64,000 bases of DNA from an uncultured Sphingomonas sp. (lineage in GTDB: Bacteria > Pseudomonadota > Alphaproteobacteria > Sphingomonadales > Sphingomonadaceae). Position 1 is the first letter of the stretch; each line of letters opens with the position of its first letter. This document shows positions 52,727-61,013 of the stretch, piece by piece. The notes beneath the pieces are model-generated. The model had not been told where the DNA came from and did not search any database. It worked only from the letters and a program-made list of their open reading frames with translations. The stretch spans positions 1-64,000 of the forward strand of contig NZ_CAJYHX010000020.1 of the NCBI RefSeq assembly GCF_913774285.1, written 5' to 3'. Both the position numbers and the translations under genes were made by a program.

Positions 52727-52906
52727 CTACTTGTGATGCGGTCCGTAGAACACGGCATGGCCCCCGCCATGGTCGCCGCTGCTATAGGCGGCGCTATCGG
52801 TGCGGCCACCCTCGGCGAACGGCGACCAACCATAGCTCGTCGCGGCAAGGAATAGGCCGACGATGCCGATCGACCAGAACGCGTAGAGAATGCTGCGCCT
52901 ATTCAT
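52727..52906 (-). CDS. 59-aa membrane peptide with His-rich tail
   Basis: This small ORF starts with ATG at 52906, one base inside the stop of the DUF4178-like gene (TGATG), and ends with TAG at 52727-52729. It encodes one TM helix (ILYAFWSIGIVGLFLAAT) and a short Gly/His-rich tail ending GHAVFYGPHHK. I do not recognise it. Its coupling to both neighbours and clear TM helix support a real gene. The tail could bind metal or polyanions, but this is inference. Confidence 0.68.
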   Translation of the reverse strand: MNRRSILYAFWSIGIVGLFLAATSYGWSPFAEGGRTDSAAYSSGDHGGGHAVFYGPHHK

Positions 52907-54234
52907 CAGTCGTCACTCCCCTCGCTGGGTTTCGGCCGGAAATCGCTTTCGCCCTTGCGCGCCTTCTCGAAGCGGAGGTGGAGCAGCAGACCGATGATCC
53001 AAGGCAAGGCGGCCATCAGCATCGCGAGGAAGACATTGGAGCCGTAGAGCGTTCCGCTTCCGACCTCGACGACGATCTGCGGCGCGTTGGTCGGCTCCAT
53101 CCAGCCGCCCTCGGGGTAGAAGGTGCCGTTCTCGCTCCAGCGATTGCCCTTGTAATCGACAACGAGATCATAATCCCCGGCCGGCACCGCGGCGATCGAC
53201 ACGTCGGAGTCGCGCGACCCCTCGGTCCAGGGACCATCCGAGTCCCTGCCTTCGTAACGCTCCGCGGCACCCGAGGCCGCGAAGACCTGCTGCGTCCGCC
53301 GGTCGACCAGGCTATAGTCGAGGTCGACCCAGCCATTCTCCAGCCGCGGCACGGTGGTGCGGACCTGCACCCGCTGATACCTGCCGCTCAAATGAATGGG
53401 CCCGATCGTTGCGTTCTGCTCGCGTCCGTCCACCGCTACCGGCAGCGACTGCGAGGTAATCCAGCGCGTCCCGCCAAGCACGATCGACAAGGCCAGGAGG
53501 AACACCAGCGCCATCCCGCCGATCATCGCACCTTCGCTCAGCCACGTGCCCCAGGGCGACGGCTGGTGCGGCAGCGGCGGCCAGACCTTGCCTGCGGGGG
53601 CCACGCCGAAGGCCCGAACCATCACCCGGTCCGGCACCCACTGGTTGAGCGTCCAGCTCTCCTCGCGGTCGCTCGTCTCGCGCGACAGCATGAAGCCGGG
53701 GCGAACCCAGTCGCCGGTCTTGACCGTCTCGCCCACCGCCACGCGCCAGTAGAATTCGCCGACGACGCGATCGACGGTCGCAGTCCCGGCGAAGAAGCGC
53801 GTATAGGCGGCACCGCCCAGCGTGTAGCTACTGAACGTCTGCCAGATCGGAACGCGGGTGAGCATGGTGCCGAAGCTCCAGCCGCCGCGCGCGTTCACCA
53901 GCCAGCGATAGCCGTGATAGGGATTGAACAGCAGATATTCGTCCCAGCGGTAATAGTCCTGCGAGCGCTGGAGATAACCGATCGCCTCCCACTCCACGCC
54001 GAACAGCGTGCCGCGCCTGCCGAGCGGGATGTCCGGCGGCACCTGCGCGGCATGCGCCTGGGTGACCAGCTTCACCAGCCCATCGGTCGTGTCGAGGATC
54101 GAGCCGCAATATTGACAGCCGACGTGCACGGTATGGCCGGCCGCGCGCAGCTCGACCGTGCCGCCGCAATTCGGGCAGGACAGCGCGCGCACCGCCGGTG
54201 CGGGCGGCGGGGCAAGCGGCGCTTCAGGCTGCAT
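52906..54234 (-). CDS. DUF4178-like protein with zinc ribbon and two TM helices
   Basis: This 442-aa protein starts with a zinc ribbon (CPNC at 20-23, CQYC at 40-43). A DUF4178-like beta-rich domain follows (RRGTLFGVEWEAIGYLQRSQ, DEYLLFNPYHGYRWLVNARG). Then come TM helix 1 (about 238-256), a periplasmic beta domain (SGRYQRVQVRTTVPR onward) and TM helix 2 near the end (VFLAMLMAALPWIIGLLLHL). The protein is thus an inner-membrane protein with a cytoplasmic ribbon. It overlaps the first DUF4178 gene by 11 bases. Function is unknown. Confidence 0.84.
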   Translation of the reverse strand: MQPEAPLAPPPAPAVRALSCPNCGGTVELRAAGHTVHVGCQYCGSILDTTDGLVKLVTQAHAAQVPPDIPLGRRGTLFGVEWEAIGYLQRSQDYYRWDEYLLFNPYHGYRWLVNARGGWSFGTMLTRVPIWQTFSSYTLGGAAYTRFFAGTATVDRVVGEFYWRVAVGETVKTGDWVRPGFMLSRETSDREESWTLNQWVPDRVMVRAFGVAPAGKVWPPLPHQPSPWGTWLSEGAMIGGMALVFLLALSIVLGGTRWITSQSLPVAVDGREQNATIGPIHLSGRYQRVQVRTTVPRLENGWVDLDYSLVDRRTQQVFAASGAAERYEGRDSDGPWTEGSRDSDVSIAAVPAGDYDLVVDYKGNRWSENGTFYPEGGWMEPTNAPQIVVEVGSGTLYGSNVFLAMLMAALPWIIGLLLHLRFEKARKGESDFRPKPSEGSDD

Positions 54235-54898
54235 AATCGGGCAGCGCCCATCCTTCGATCGCGCGCAGGCCGCGCGGCGCGAGTTCGGCGAGCGCCACAT
54301 AGCGGCCCTGGTAGAAGCTCGTCGTGGCGCCGTCGCGCTGCAGGCTGACGCATTCGCCGTCGGACCCGCGCAGATCGACATTGTAGACCTGCCAGCCGCT
54401 CGGCGCGACGAAGGGGAGTTCGCCCTCGGCACTGATGCACAGCGCCCGGCGGGCGTCGGTAATGACGAGCTTGCTGCCGGCAATCTCCACCTTCTGGCCG
54501 ATCTGGGCCTCTCCGCCCTTCGCCACCGCCCGTAGCGTCTGCGATCGTACCTCGCCAAAGGGGCGTTCGCGCAGCAGCATGAACTGCCCCATCGCCTCGC
54601 CCAGCCACGCGGTGCCGCCGTCCTCGAACAGCAGCAGCCATTCGTTCCATGCACCGTCTGTCCAGCTCCAGCGCACCCGGCCGATTACCTCGAACGGCTG
54701 CCCCTTGTCGCTGCCGCGCATGCCGATCTGCACCGGGCTGACGTCGAACTGCAGCGCAGCGGCGACGCCGAATTGGGCAAGGCCGGCATCGCTGCGCACC
54801 AGCATGCTATGGCAGCTGTCGCACACCCGGCTGGGCAGCGCCGGCGAGCGGAACACGACGTCCGCACCGCAATTCGGGCAAGGCAGATGCAGGCTCAT
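54224..54898 (-). CDS. DUF4178-like zinc-ribbon protein
   Basis: This 224-aa soluble protein has an N-terminal zinc ribbon (Cys7, 10, 26 and 29; CPNC and CDSC) and two DUF4178-like halves. The first carries KGQPFEVIGRVRWSWTDGAW and NEWLLLFEDGGTAWLGE; the second VEIAGSKLVITDARRALCIS. It has no TM helix. It starts seven bases after the SPFH gene and overlaps the longer DUF4178-like gene by 11 bases, so the two ribbon proteins may pair. Function is unknown; DUF4178 proteins recur with DUF350 and spermidine synthase-like genes. Confidence 0.85.
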   Translation of the reverse strand: MSLHLPCPNCGADVVFRSPALPSRVCDSCHSMLVRSDAGLAQFGVAAALQFDVSPVQIGMRGSDKGQPFEVIGRVRWSWTDGAWNEWLLLFEDGGTAWLGEAMGQFMLLRERPFGEVRSQTLRAVAKGGEAQIGQKVEIAGSKLVITDARRALCISAEGELPFVAPSGWQVYNVDLRGSDGECVSLQRDGATTSFYQGRYVALAELAPRGLRAIEGWALPDYAA

Positions 54899-54905
54899 CG
54901 CCGGG

Positions 54906-55715
54906 TCAGCGGATGCGGCCGAGCAGTTCGGCCTTCTTGGCGTCGAACTCCTCCTGGGTGATGGCGCCGATCGTGAGGAGCCGATGGAGCTTCTCGATCT
55001 GCGCACCGGCGTCGCCGGGTGCGCTGGCCTGATCGACCGCGGCCTGCACCGCCTCCGGCAGCGACAGGCTCTCGATGAAGAAGCTGGTGCAGGCCAGGCC
55101 CCATTGGGCGAAGGCAGGGTCTACCGCCGCCTTGAGCCGCTCGGACAAGGCCGCCTGATTGCCCGCGAGATCGACGAAGGCAACCTCTCCCGAACCGATC
55201 GCGGAGGCGATGGCGGTGGCGATCGCGGCGCGCAGCTGCGGCTCGATATCGGCGATGGTCACGCGCTGGAGCGACCCCATCAGCTTCACCGCGAAGGCGG
55301 GAATTTGCTCGATGCGGAAGCTGTAGCTGCCGAAGGCGCGCACCCGTACCGGCCCGAACTCGGGATCACGCACGGTGATCGGCTGCGCGGTGCCCCATTT
55401 GAGCGCCGCCTGTTCCTTCTGGCTGAAGAACACCACGTCGGCCTTGAACGGCGATGCAAACCCCTTGTCCCAGTTGAGCAGCGCGCTGAGCACCGGCAGG
55501 TTGCCGGTCTCCAGCGTGTACAGTCCGGGGTGGAAGGCATCGGCGAGCTGGCCCTCGCGATAGAACAGCGCGATCTGCCCGTCGCGCACCGTCAGTTGCG
55601 CGCCGTTCTGGATCTCGCGCCCCTGCATCGGGTGCCGCGCAGCCAGCGTCCCGGGCTCGTCGACCCAGTCGATCACGTCGATGAACTGCTTGGACAGAAA
55701 CCCGAACAGGCCCAT
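54906..55715 (-). CDS. SPFH domain protein with C-terminal SHOCT motif
   Basis: This 269-aa protein matches the SPFH/band-7 group close to YdjI (virion-core-protein-like). An SPFH-type beta core runs from about 25 to 210 (VRAFGSYSFRIEQIPAFAVK, IEPQLRAAIATAIASAIGSG). The end is a SHOCT motif (EKLHRLLTIGAITQEEFDAK). There is no TM helix, so it probably sits peripherally at the membrane. The ATG has GGGGGAGG eight bases upstream. It is the first gene of the long minus-strand operon. Confidence 0.87.
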   Translation of the reverse strand: MGLFGFLSKQFIDVIDWVDEPGTLAARHPMQGREIQNGAQLTVRDGQIALFYREGQLADAFHPGLYTLETGNLPVLSALLNWDKGFASPFKADVVFFSQKEQAALKWGTAQPITVRDPEFGPVRVRAFGSYSFRIEQIPAFAVKLMGSLQRVTIADIEPQLRAAIATAIASAIGSGEVAFVDLAGNQAALSERLKAAVDPAFAQWGLACTSFFIESLSLPEAVQAAVDQASAPGDAGAQIEKLHRLLTIGAITQEEFDAKKAELLGRIR

Positions 55716-55738
55716 GCACTGCCTCCCCCAGTGGCAAT

Positions 55739-55768
55739 GCTATAGGCGAAGGTTGCGGGACGACACAA
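55739..55768 (-). promoter_or_regulatory. Candidate promoter of the 16-gene operon
   Basis: On the minus strand TTGTGT (55768-55763), an 18-base spacer and TATAGC (55744-55739) lie upstream of the SPFH gene and right after the RND-pump terminator. Transcription would begin near 55732, leaving a leader of about 16 bases with the ribosome site. Confidence 0.5.
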
Positions 55769-55772
55769 GAAA

Positions 55773-55802
55773 GTCGCCCGCGACTGCCCACTGGCGGGCG
55801 AC
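55773..55802 (-). terminator. Terminator after the RND pump gene
   Basis: GTCGCCCGC (55773-55781) and GCGGGCGAC (55794-55802) form a perfect 9-bp stem with a 12-base loop. On the minus strand it is followed by TTTCTTGTG. It separates the pump transcript from the SPFH operon. Confidence 0.8.
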
Positions 55803-55804
55803 GC

Positions 55805-58800
55805 TCAACCGCGCCGCAACAACCAGCGATACAGGCTCGGCAGCAGCACCAGCGTGAGCAGCGTCGAGGTAACGATGCCGCCGATCACCACCGTGGCGAG
55901 CGGACGCTGCACCTCGGCGCCCGCGCCGCTGGCGATCGCCATCGGCAGGAACCCGATCGAGGCGACCAAGGCGGTCGAGAGCACCGGCCGCAGCCGGTCG
56001 CGCGCGCCCTGCCGCACCGCATCGTGGATCGGCAGCGCCTCGCCCTCGCGTCCGTCGCGCAAGCCGTTGATATGATCGATCAGCACCAGTCCGTTGAGCA
56101 TCGCGATACCCGACAGCGCGATGAATCCGATCGCGGCGGTGATCGAGAAGGGCATGCCGCGCAGCCACAGCGCCAGCACGCCGCCGGTGATCGCAAACGG
56201 GATGCCGGTATAGACGATCGCGGCCTCGCGCAGGCTGCCGAGGGCGGCATAGACGAGCGCGAAGATCAGCAAGAGCGCGAGCGGCACCACGATCGCCAGC
56301 CGCCGCTGCGCCGCCTCCAGCTGATGATATTGCCCGCCGAACTCGATGCGATAGCCGGGCGGAAGCTTGACCTGCCGATGGAGCGCAGCCCGCGCCTTGT
56401 CGACATAGCCGGCCAGGTCGCTGGTCGACAGGTTGACCATCAGCGCGGCCCGGCGATTGCCGTTGTCGTGCAGGATCGGCTCGATCATCCGCGTTTCCCG
56501 CAGCTGCGCGACGCGCGACAGCGGCACCATGCCGTACTGGCCGACGCGCAAGGGCAGCGCGAGGATCGCCTGAGGATTGGCGCGGAGTCCCTCGGCCATG
56601 CGGATCACGATCGCGTGGCGCGCAGCATTGTGCGGGATGAAGCCGACCTCGGCACCCGCCACCGCATCGCCGATCGCCCGGTTCACTTCCTGCGTGCCGA
56701 TCCCCAGCCGCAGCAGCGCGGCATGATCGAGCTCGACCACGATCGTCTTGGGGCGGCCCGAGGTCTCGAAGGCGACGCCCTCCGTCCCGGGCTGCTTCTC
56801 CAGGATGGCCTTGGCCTGGGATGCGGCGCGTTCGAGCACGTCATAGTCGTCGCCGTAGATCTTCACCGCGACGTCGGCGCGGACGCCCTCCAGCATCTCG
56901 TTGAACCGCATCTCGATCGGCTGCGCGAACTCGAAATGCTGGTTGGCATAGACCTGGCGGGCGACCTTCTCGATGCCGGCGATCAGTTCGGCCTTGGTGC
57001 GCGGCATGCCCTCGCCCTTGGGCCAGGTCTTCTCGGGGGCGTAGAAGAGGTAGAGGTCGTTCTGTTCGGGCGGCATCGGATCGGTCGCCACCTCGCTGGT
57101 GCCGATGCGCGAGAAGCTATGCGTGACTTGCGGGAATGCCTTGCGGATCGCGATCTCCGTCGCCTGCTCGATGGCGAGGCTGCGCTCGAGCGACATGCCG
57201 ACCGGACGATAGACCATCGCGGTGATCGCACCTTCGTCAAGCTGCGGCGTGAATTGCGAACCGAGCGTCCGGAAGGTCAGGAAGGTCGCGCCCAGCAGCG
57301 CCGCCGCGCCGATCACCAGCACCAGCGGATGCGCAAGCGCTGCGGAGAGCACCGGGGCATAGACTCGGTTGGCGAGGCCGATCAGACCCTTTTCCTCGCC
57401 CGGTGCGGCGTGGCTGGCGGGCGCGCGGAGCAGCCAGGCGGACAGCATCGGCACGATGGTGAAGGTCCAGGCGAGCCCGGCGACGATCGCCAGCATCACC
57501 GCCTGCGCCATCGGCTGGAACAGCTTGCCCTCCACCCCGCCGAGGCTCAGCACCGGCACATAGACCAGCGCGATGATCGCAATGCCGAAGAAGGTCGGTC
57601 GCGCAACGCTCCGCGCCGCCTCGCCGACGATCGCGCGGCGTTCCTCGACGTCGAGGTCCGCGCCCTTTTCCTGCCGCCGCACGTCAAGCAGCCGCAGCGC
57701 ATTCTCGACAACCACGATCGCGCCGTCGACGATCAGCCCGAAGTCGAGCGCGCCGAGGCTCATCAGATTGCCCGACACGCCGATGGCATGCATGCCGGTG
57801 ACGGTGACCAAAAAGGCCAGCGGGATGACGAGCGCGACAATCAGCGCCGCGCGCCAATTGCCCATCACCACCAGCAGCACCAGCGCCACCAGCAGCGCGC
57901 CTTCGCCGAGGTTGCGCTCCACCGTCGCGATGGTTCGGTCGACCAGATCGGCGCGGCTATATTGCCGGTCGATCGCCATGCCCTTGGGCAGTGCGTCCTG
58001 GATGGCGGGCAACGCGCCTTCGATCCGCAGCGCCACCTGCCGGCTGTTCTGGCCGACCAGCATCATCGCGGTGCCGAGCACCGTCTCGCGCCCGTTCTGC
58101 GTCGCCGCGCCCTGGCGCGGGCCATGGCTGGTGACGACGTTGGCGAGGTCGCGCACCTGGAGCGGCAACACGCCCGCGGCGAACTTGACTGGGATCGCGC
58201 CGATCTCCTCGGCCGTCATCACCCGCGCATCGGTGCGTACGGCAAAGCGCTCGGCGCCCCGCGCGACGATGCCGCCGCCGGCATTCTCGACATTGGCCGC
58301 CACCGCCTGCGCCAGTTCCGCGGCAGTGACGCCGTGCGCGGTCAGCTTGGCCGGATCGGGCTGGACAACATATTGCTCCTCCAGGCCGCCGTTCGAATTG
58401 ACGTCCGCGACGCCGGGCACGGCACGCAGCATCGGCCGCACGGTATATTCCTGCGCCTCGTACAGCTCCATCAGCTGGCGCTCGGCCGACATGCCCGGCG
58501 GCGGCCGGCGCCATTCGAGCGTGTAATAGTAGATCTCGCCCAGCCCGGTGGTGATCGGGGCCAGTTGCGGCGTGGTGCCGGCAGGCAGCTGGTCGCGCAC
58601 CGCGTTCAGCCGCTCGGTGACGAGCTGCCGCGCCTTGAGCTGGTCGGTGCCGTCCTTGTAGAGCAGGGTTACCTGGCTCAGCCCGGTCTTGGTTAGCGAG
58701 CGGGTCTGGTCGAGCCCGGGCTGGCCGCCCATTGCCCGTTCGATCGGCAGCGTCACCAGCCGCTCGATCTCCTCCGGTGCGAGCGCGGCCACGGGGGTGT

Positions 58801-58945
58801 TGATCTGCACCTGCACGCCGGTGATGTCCGGGATCGCATCGATCTGCAGGCTGAAATAGGACCAGAACCCCATCGCCGCGACGATCGCGCTGACCGCCGC
58901 GACGGCGAGCCGGTGATGGGTGACCCAGTGGAGCCAGCGGTGCAT
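55805..58945 (-). CDS. CusA/CzcA-type heavy-metal RND efflux pump
   Basis: This 1046-aa protein is an inner-membrane RND transporter of the heavy-metal (HME) branch. It has 12 TM helices in the usual two halves. The proton-relay segment DFGLIVDGAIVVVENALR keeps the acidic residues of CzcA. The start (YFSLQIDAIPDITGVQVQIN) and PIERAMGGQPGLDQTRS are HME-branch features. Metal specificity cannot be told apart from sequence by eye. It starts 10 bases after the TolC gene. No periplasmic adaptor gene lies between or beside them, which is unusual. Confidence 0.93.
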   Translation of the reverse strand: MHRWLHWVTHHRLAVAAVSAIVAAMGFWSYFSLQIDAIPDITGVQVQINTPVAALAPEEIERLVTLPIERAMGGQPGLDQTRSLTKTGLSQVTLLYKDGTDQLKARQLVTERLNAVRDQLPAGTTPQLAPITTGLGEIYYYTLEWRRPPPGMSAERQLMELYEAQEYTVRPMLRAVPGVADVNSNGGLEEQYVVQPDPAKLTAHGVTAAELAQAVAANVENAGGGIVARGAERFAVRTDARVMTAEEIGAIPVKFAAGVLPLQVRDLANVVTSHGPRQGAATQNGRETVLGTAMMLVGQNSRQVALRIEGALPAIQDALPKGMAIDRQYSRADLVDRTIATVERNLGEGALLVALVLLVVMGNWRAALIVALVIPLAFLVTVTGMHAIGVSGNLMSLGALDFGLIVDGAIVVVENALRLLDVRRQEKGADLDVEERRAIVGEAARSVARPTFFGIAIIALVYVPVLSLGGVEGKLFQPMAQAVMLAIVAGLAWTFTIVPMLSAWLLRAPASHAAPGEEKGLIGLANRVYAPVLSAALAHPLVLVIGAAALLGATFLTFRTLGSQFTPQLDEGAITAMVYRPVGMSLERSLAIEQATEIAIRKAFPQVTHSFSRIGTSEVATDPMPPEQNDLYLFYAPEKTWPKGEGMPRTKAELIAGIEKVARQVYANQHFEFAQPIEMRFNEMLEGVRADVAVKIYGDDYDVLERAASQAKAILEKQPGTEGVAFETSGRPKTIVVELDHAALLRLGIGTQEVNRAIGDAVAGAEVGFIPHNAARHAIVIRMAEGLRANPQAILALPLRVGQYGMVPLSRVAQLRETRMIEPILHDNGNRRAALMVNLSTSDLAGYVDKARAALHRQVKLPPGYRIEFGGQYHQLEAAQRRLAIVVPLALLLIFALVYAALGSLREAAIVYTGIPFAITGGVLALWLRGMPFSITAAIGFIALSGIAMLNGLVLIDHINGLRDGREGEALPIHDAVRQGARDRLRPVLSTALVASIGFLPMAIASGAGAEVQRPLATVVIGGIVTSTLLTLVLLPSLYRWLLRRG

Positions 58946-58955
58946 GGCTGCGACC

Positions 58956-60227
58956 TCAGCGCGCCAGCGGGTTGCCGCCGTTCAAGGCGCGCAACTGGAG
59001 CAGCGCCTCGATCGCGTCGCGCCTGGTGTCGAGGATCGCGCCGGTCGCCTCCAGATAAGCCTGCTGCATCTGGGTGTAGGTGGTCAGCGGAACGGCTCCC
59101 AATCGAAAGTTGCGGTCGGCCTCCGCCGCGGCGGCAGCGAAGCGCTGGGCCGAGGCACTGTCCCATTTTGCCAGCGCCTCTCGCTTGGCCTGATATTGTG
59201 CGGCCAGATCGAACACCTCGCGCAGGATGCGGCGCTCAGCGGCGACGAGCGTTGCGTTCGCCTGCGCCTGCCGCCCCTGCTCTGCCGCGACGTCGCCCGC
59301 CTGCCGGTTCCACAAGGGAAGGCTGGTGGTGAGGCGCACGCCGACGTTGGTCTCGCGAATGTCCGAACGCGCTCGATCGTAATAGGGGCCGACGCTGACC
59401 ACCGGAATTCGCGCCTTTCGAGCGAGATCTACCCGCAGCCCCTGCTGCTCGAACTGCGCGCGCAGCGCCTGCAGCTCGAAATTGTTGGCGCTGGCCCTGG
59501 CGGCGAGCGTCGCATCGGGCGGCAGATCGGGCAGCCCCATGTCCGGCCGGACGATGCGAACGCGCGCGGCGAAGGGCGCGCCGCGCAGCTGGTTGAGCTC
59601 GTACAGGATGGAGTTGGCCTCGGCATCTGCCGCCGCGGCGCTGCGCTCAGCGCTGATCGCGCTCGCCTGGAGCGCAGTCGCCTCCAGCTGGGGCGATGGG
59701 CCGGCGGGGTCGCGCGCGACGATTACCTGTGCCAGCGTCCGCATCCGGTTCGCGACCGACCGCGCCGCCGCAGCCTTCTCGTCTGCCGCGAACAGCCGGT
59801 AGCCGAGCGACCGCGCCCGCCCAGCCAGCGTCGCGTCGAACTGCTGCAGGCCGATCCGGGCAAGCGCCACCTGCCGGTCGGCAATCGCCCGGCGCAACGC
59901 GATCCGCCCGCCGAACTCGATCGGCTGGGTGATCGAGACAGCATAGGTCATGCCCTCGCCATTCAGCGCGCCGGTGTTGACGTCGGTGGCGCGGCGCTGG
60001 CCGAACTCGACGGTCGCCTCGGGATCGGCCCAGCGACCGGCGGCCTCGCGCTCCACCCCGGCGGTCTCGATCTGGCGCTTGTAGAATTGCCGCTCGGGAT
60101 TATTGGTCACGACATCCTGCGCCAGCGCGTCGAGCGACAGCGCCGGTCCGCTTTGCGCCAGCGCCGGCACCGCCAGGCACAGTCCCCAGGCAGTCGCCAA
60201 CACCCGCATCTTCGGTCTCCGATCCAT
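58956..60227 (-). CDS. TolC-family outer membrane efflux protein (CzcC/CusC-like)
   Basis: This 423-aa protein is an outer-membrane factor of the TolC family, CzcC-like. It has a signal peptide (MRVLATAWGLCLAVPALAQ, preceded by MDRRPK) and two similar halves with long helices (ISAERSAAAADAEANSILYE, LNQLRGAPF) and AIADRQVALARIGLQQFD. No lipobox is present. Start may be 60227 or 60209. It precedes the RND gene in one operon, and is divergent from the two-component genes. It would form the exit duct for the pump. Confidence 0.88.
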   Translation of the reverse strand: MDRRPKMRVLATAWGLCLAVPALAQSGPALSLDALAQDVVTNNPERQFYKRQIETAGVEREAAGRWADPEATVEFGQRRATDVNTGALNGEGMTYAVSITQPIEFGGRIALRRAIADRQVALARIGLQQFDATLAGRARSLGYRLFAADEKAAAARSVANRMRTLAQVIVARDPAGPSPQLEATALQASAISAERSAAAADAEANSILYELNQLRGAPFAARVRIVRPDMGLPDLPPDATLAARASANNFELQALRAQFEQQGLRVDLARKARIPVVSVGPYYDRARSDIRETNVGVRLTTSLPLWNRQAGDVAAEQGRQAQANATLVAAERRILREVFDLAAQYQAKREALAKWDSASAQRFAAAAAEADRNFRLGAVPLTTYTQMQQAYLEATGAILDTRRDAIEALLQLRALNGGNPLAR

Positions 60228-60276
60228 CGGGGCTGCCCCTATCGGCGCCGCGCCGCCGGCGTCGACTAAAACCGCG

Positions 60277-60300
60277 TTCAGACTCTGAAGCGCAATTCAG
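60277..60300. promoter_or_regulatory. Candidate operator between pump and regulator genes
   Basis: A 13-base perfect palindrome (TTCAGACTCTGAA, 60277-60289) is followed at one helical-turn-pair distance by another TTCAG (60296-60300), so TTCAG repeats with a 19-base period. It lies midway in the 108-base divergent gap, the expected place for an OmpR-type regulator. Confidence 0.4.
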
Positions 60301-60335
60301 TTGACCGCGCGCGCGCCGCGCGAAACACCGCGGGC

Positions 60336-61013
60336 GTGACGCAGATCCTCCTCCTCGAAGACGATTCCGGCACCGCCGACGAGATCCGGCTGGAACTCAC
60401 CGCCGCGGGCCATGGCGTCCTGCACCGCGCGACGCTGGCGGCGGCCGCCGAAGCCGCGCGCGGCGGCGGTATCGATCTGCTGATCGTCGATCGCCAGCTG
60501 CCGGATGGGGAAGGGCTGGACCTGATCGCCGCACTCCGCGCCGACGGCTTCCGGACCCCCGCGCTGGTGCTGAGCGCGCTCGGCAGCCTCGACGATCGTG
60601 TGCGGGGGCTGCGCGCGGGGGGCGACGATTATCTGCCCAAGCCCTTCGCGCTGGTCGAGCTGCTCGCCCGCGTCGAGGCGCTGCTCCGCCGCCCCGACGA
60701 ACGCCGCGACACCCGGCTGATCGTCGGACCGCTGGATCTCGATCTGCTCGACGGCAAGGCCAGTCGCGCCGGCCGCCCGCTTGACCTGCTGCCGCGCGAG
60801 CTCAAGCTGCTAGACTATCTGGTGCGGCGCCCCGGCCGGATCGTCACCCGCTCGATGCTGCTCCAGGACGTGTGGGGTTACAGCTTCGAGCCGAACAGCA
60901 ATGTCGTCGACGTCCATATCGGCCGCCTGCGCCGCAAGGTGGACGGCGAAGGCGAAGTGCAGCTGATCCGCAACGTGCGCGGGCAAGGCTATGTCTTCGA
61001 TGTTCCGGCCTGA
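60336..61013 (+). CDS. OmpR-family response regulator
   Basis: This 225-aa protein is a two-component response regulator. The receiver domain (1-118) has the acidic pair LLLEDDS, the phosphorylated Asp52 in LLIVDRQLPDG and the Lys in YLPKPF. The C-terminal winged helix (125-222) has LLPRELKLLDYLVRRPGRIV then SNVVDVHIGRLRRKV. A GTG start at 60336 is the only sensible start. It overlaps the kinase gene. Its position beside the pump genes suggests it controls them in response to metal. Confidence 0.93.
   Translation: MTQILLLEDDSGTADEIRLELTAAGHGVLHRATLAAAAEAARGGGIDLLIVDRQLPDGEGLDLIAALRADGFRTPALVLSALGSLDDRVRGLRAGGDDYLPKPFALVELLARVEALLRRPDERRDTRLIVGPLDLDLLDGKASRAGRPLDLLPRELKLLDYLVRRPGRIVTRSMLLQDVWGYSFEPNSNVVDVHIGRLRRKVDGEGEVQLIRNVRGQGYVFDVPA

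Noticed and set aside
40150..55805. att-type direct repeats flanking the 16-gene operon
   Set aside because: I compared the tRNA-Arg 3' end with the sequence before the SPFH gene and saw no copy. Integrase or other mobility genes are also absent.
56024..58696. An 890-codon open frame on the plus strand, antisense to the RND pump gene
   Set aside because: The minus strand encodes a complete, well-conserved RND protein. The plus-strand translation is rich in Arg, His, Asp and Gln, has no domain and no ribosome site, and is the usual high-GC mirror of a real gene.
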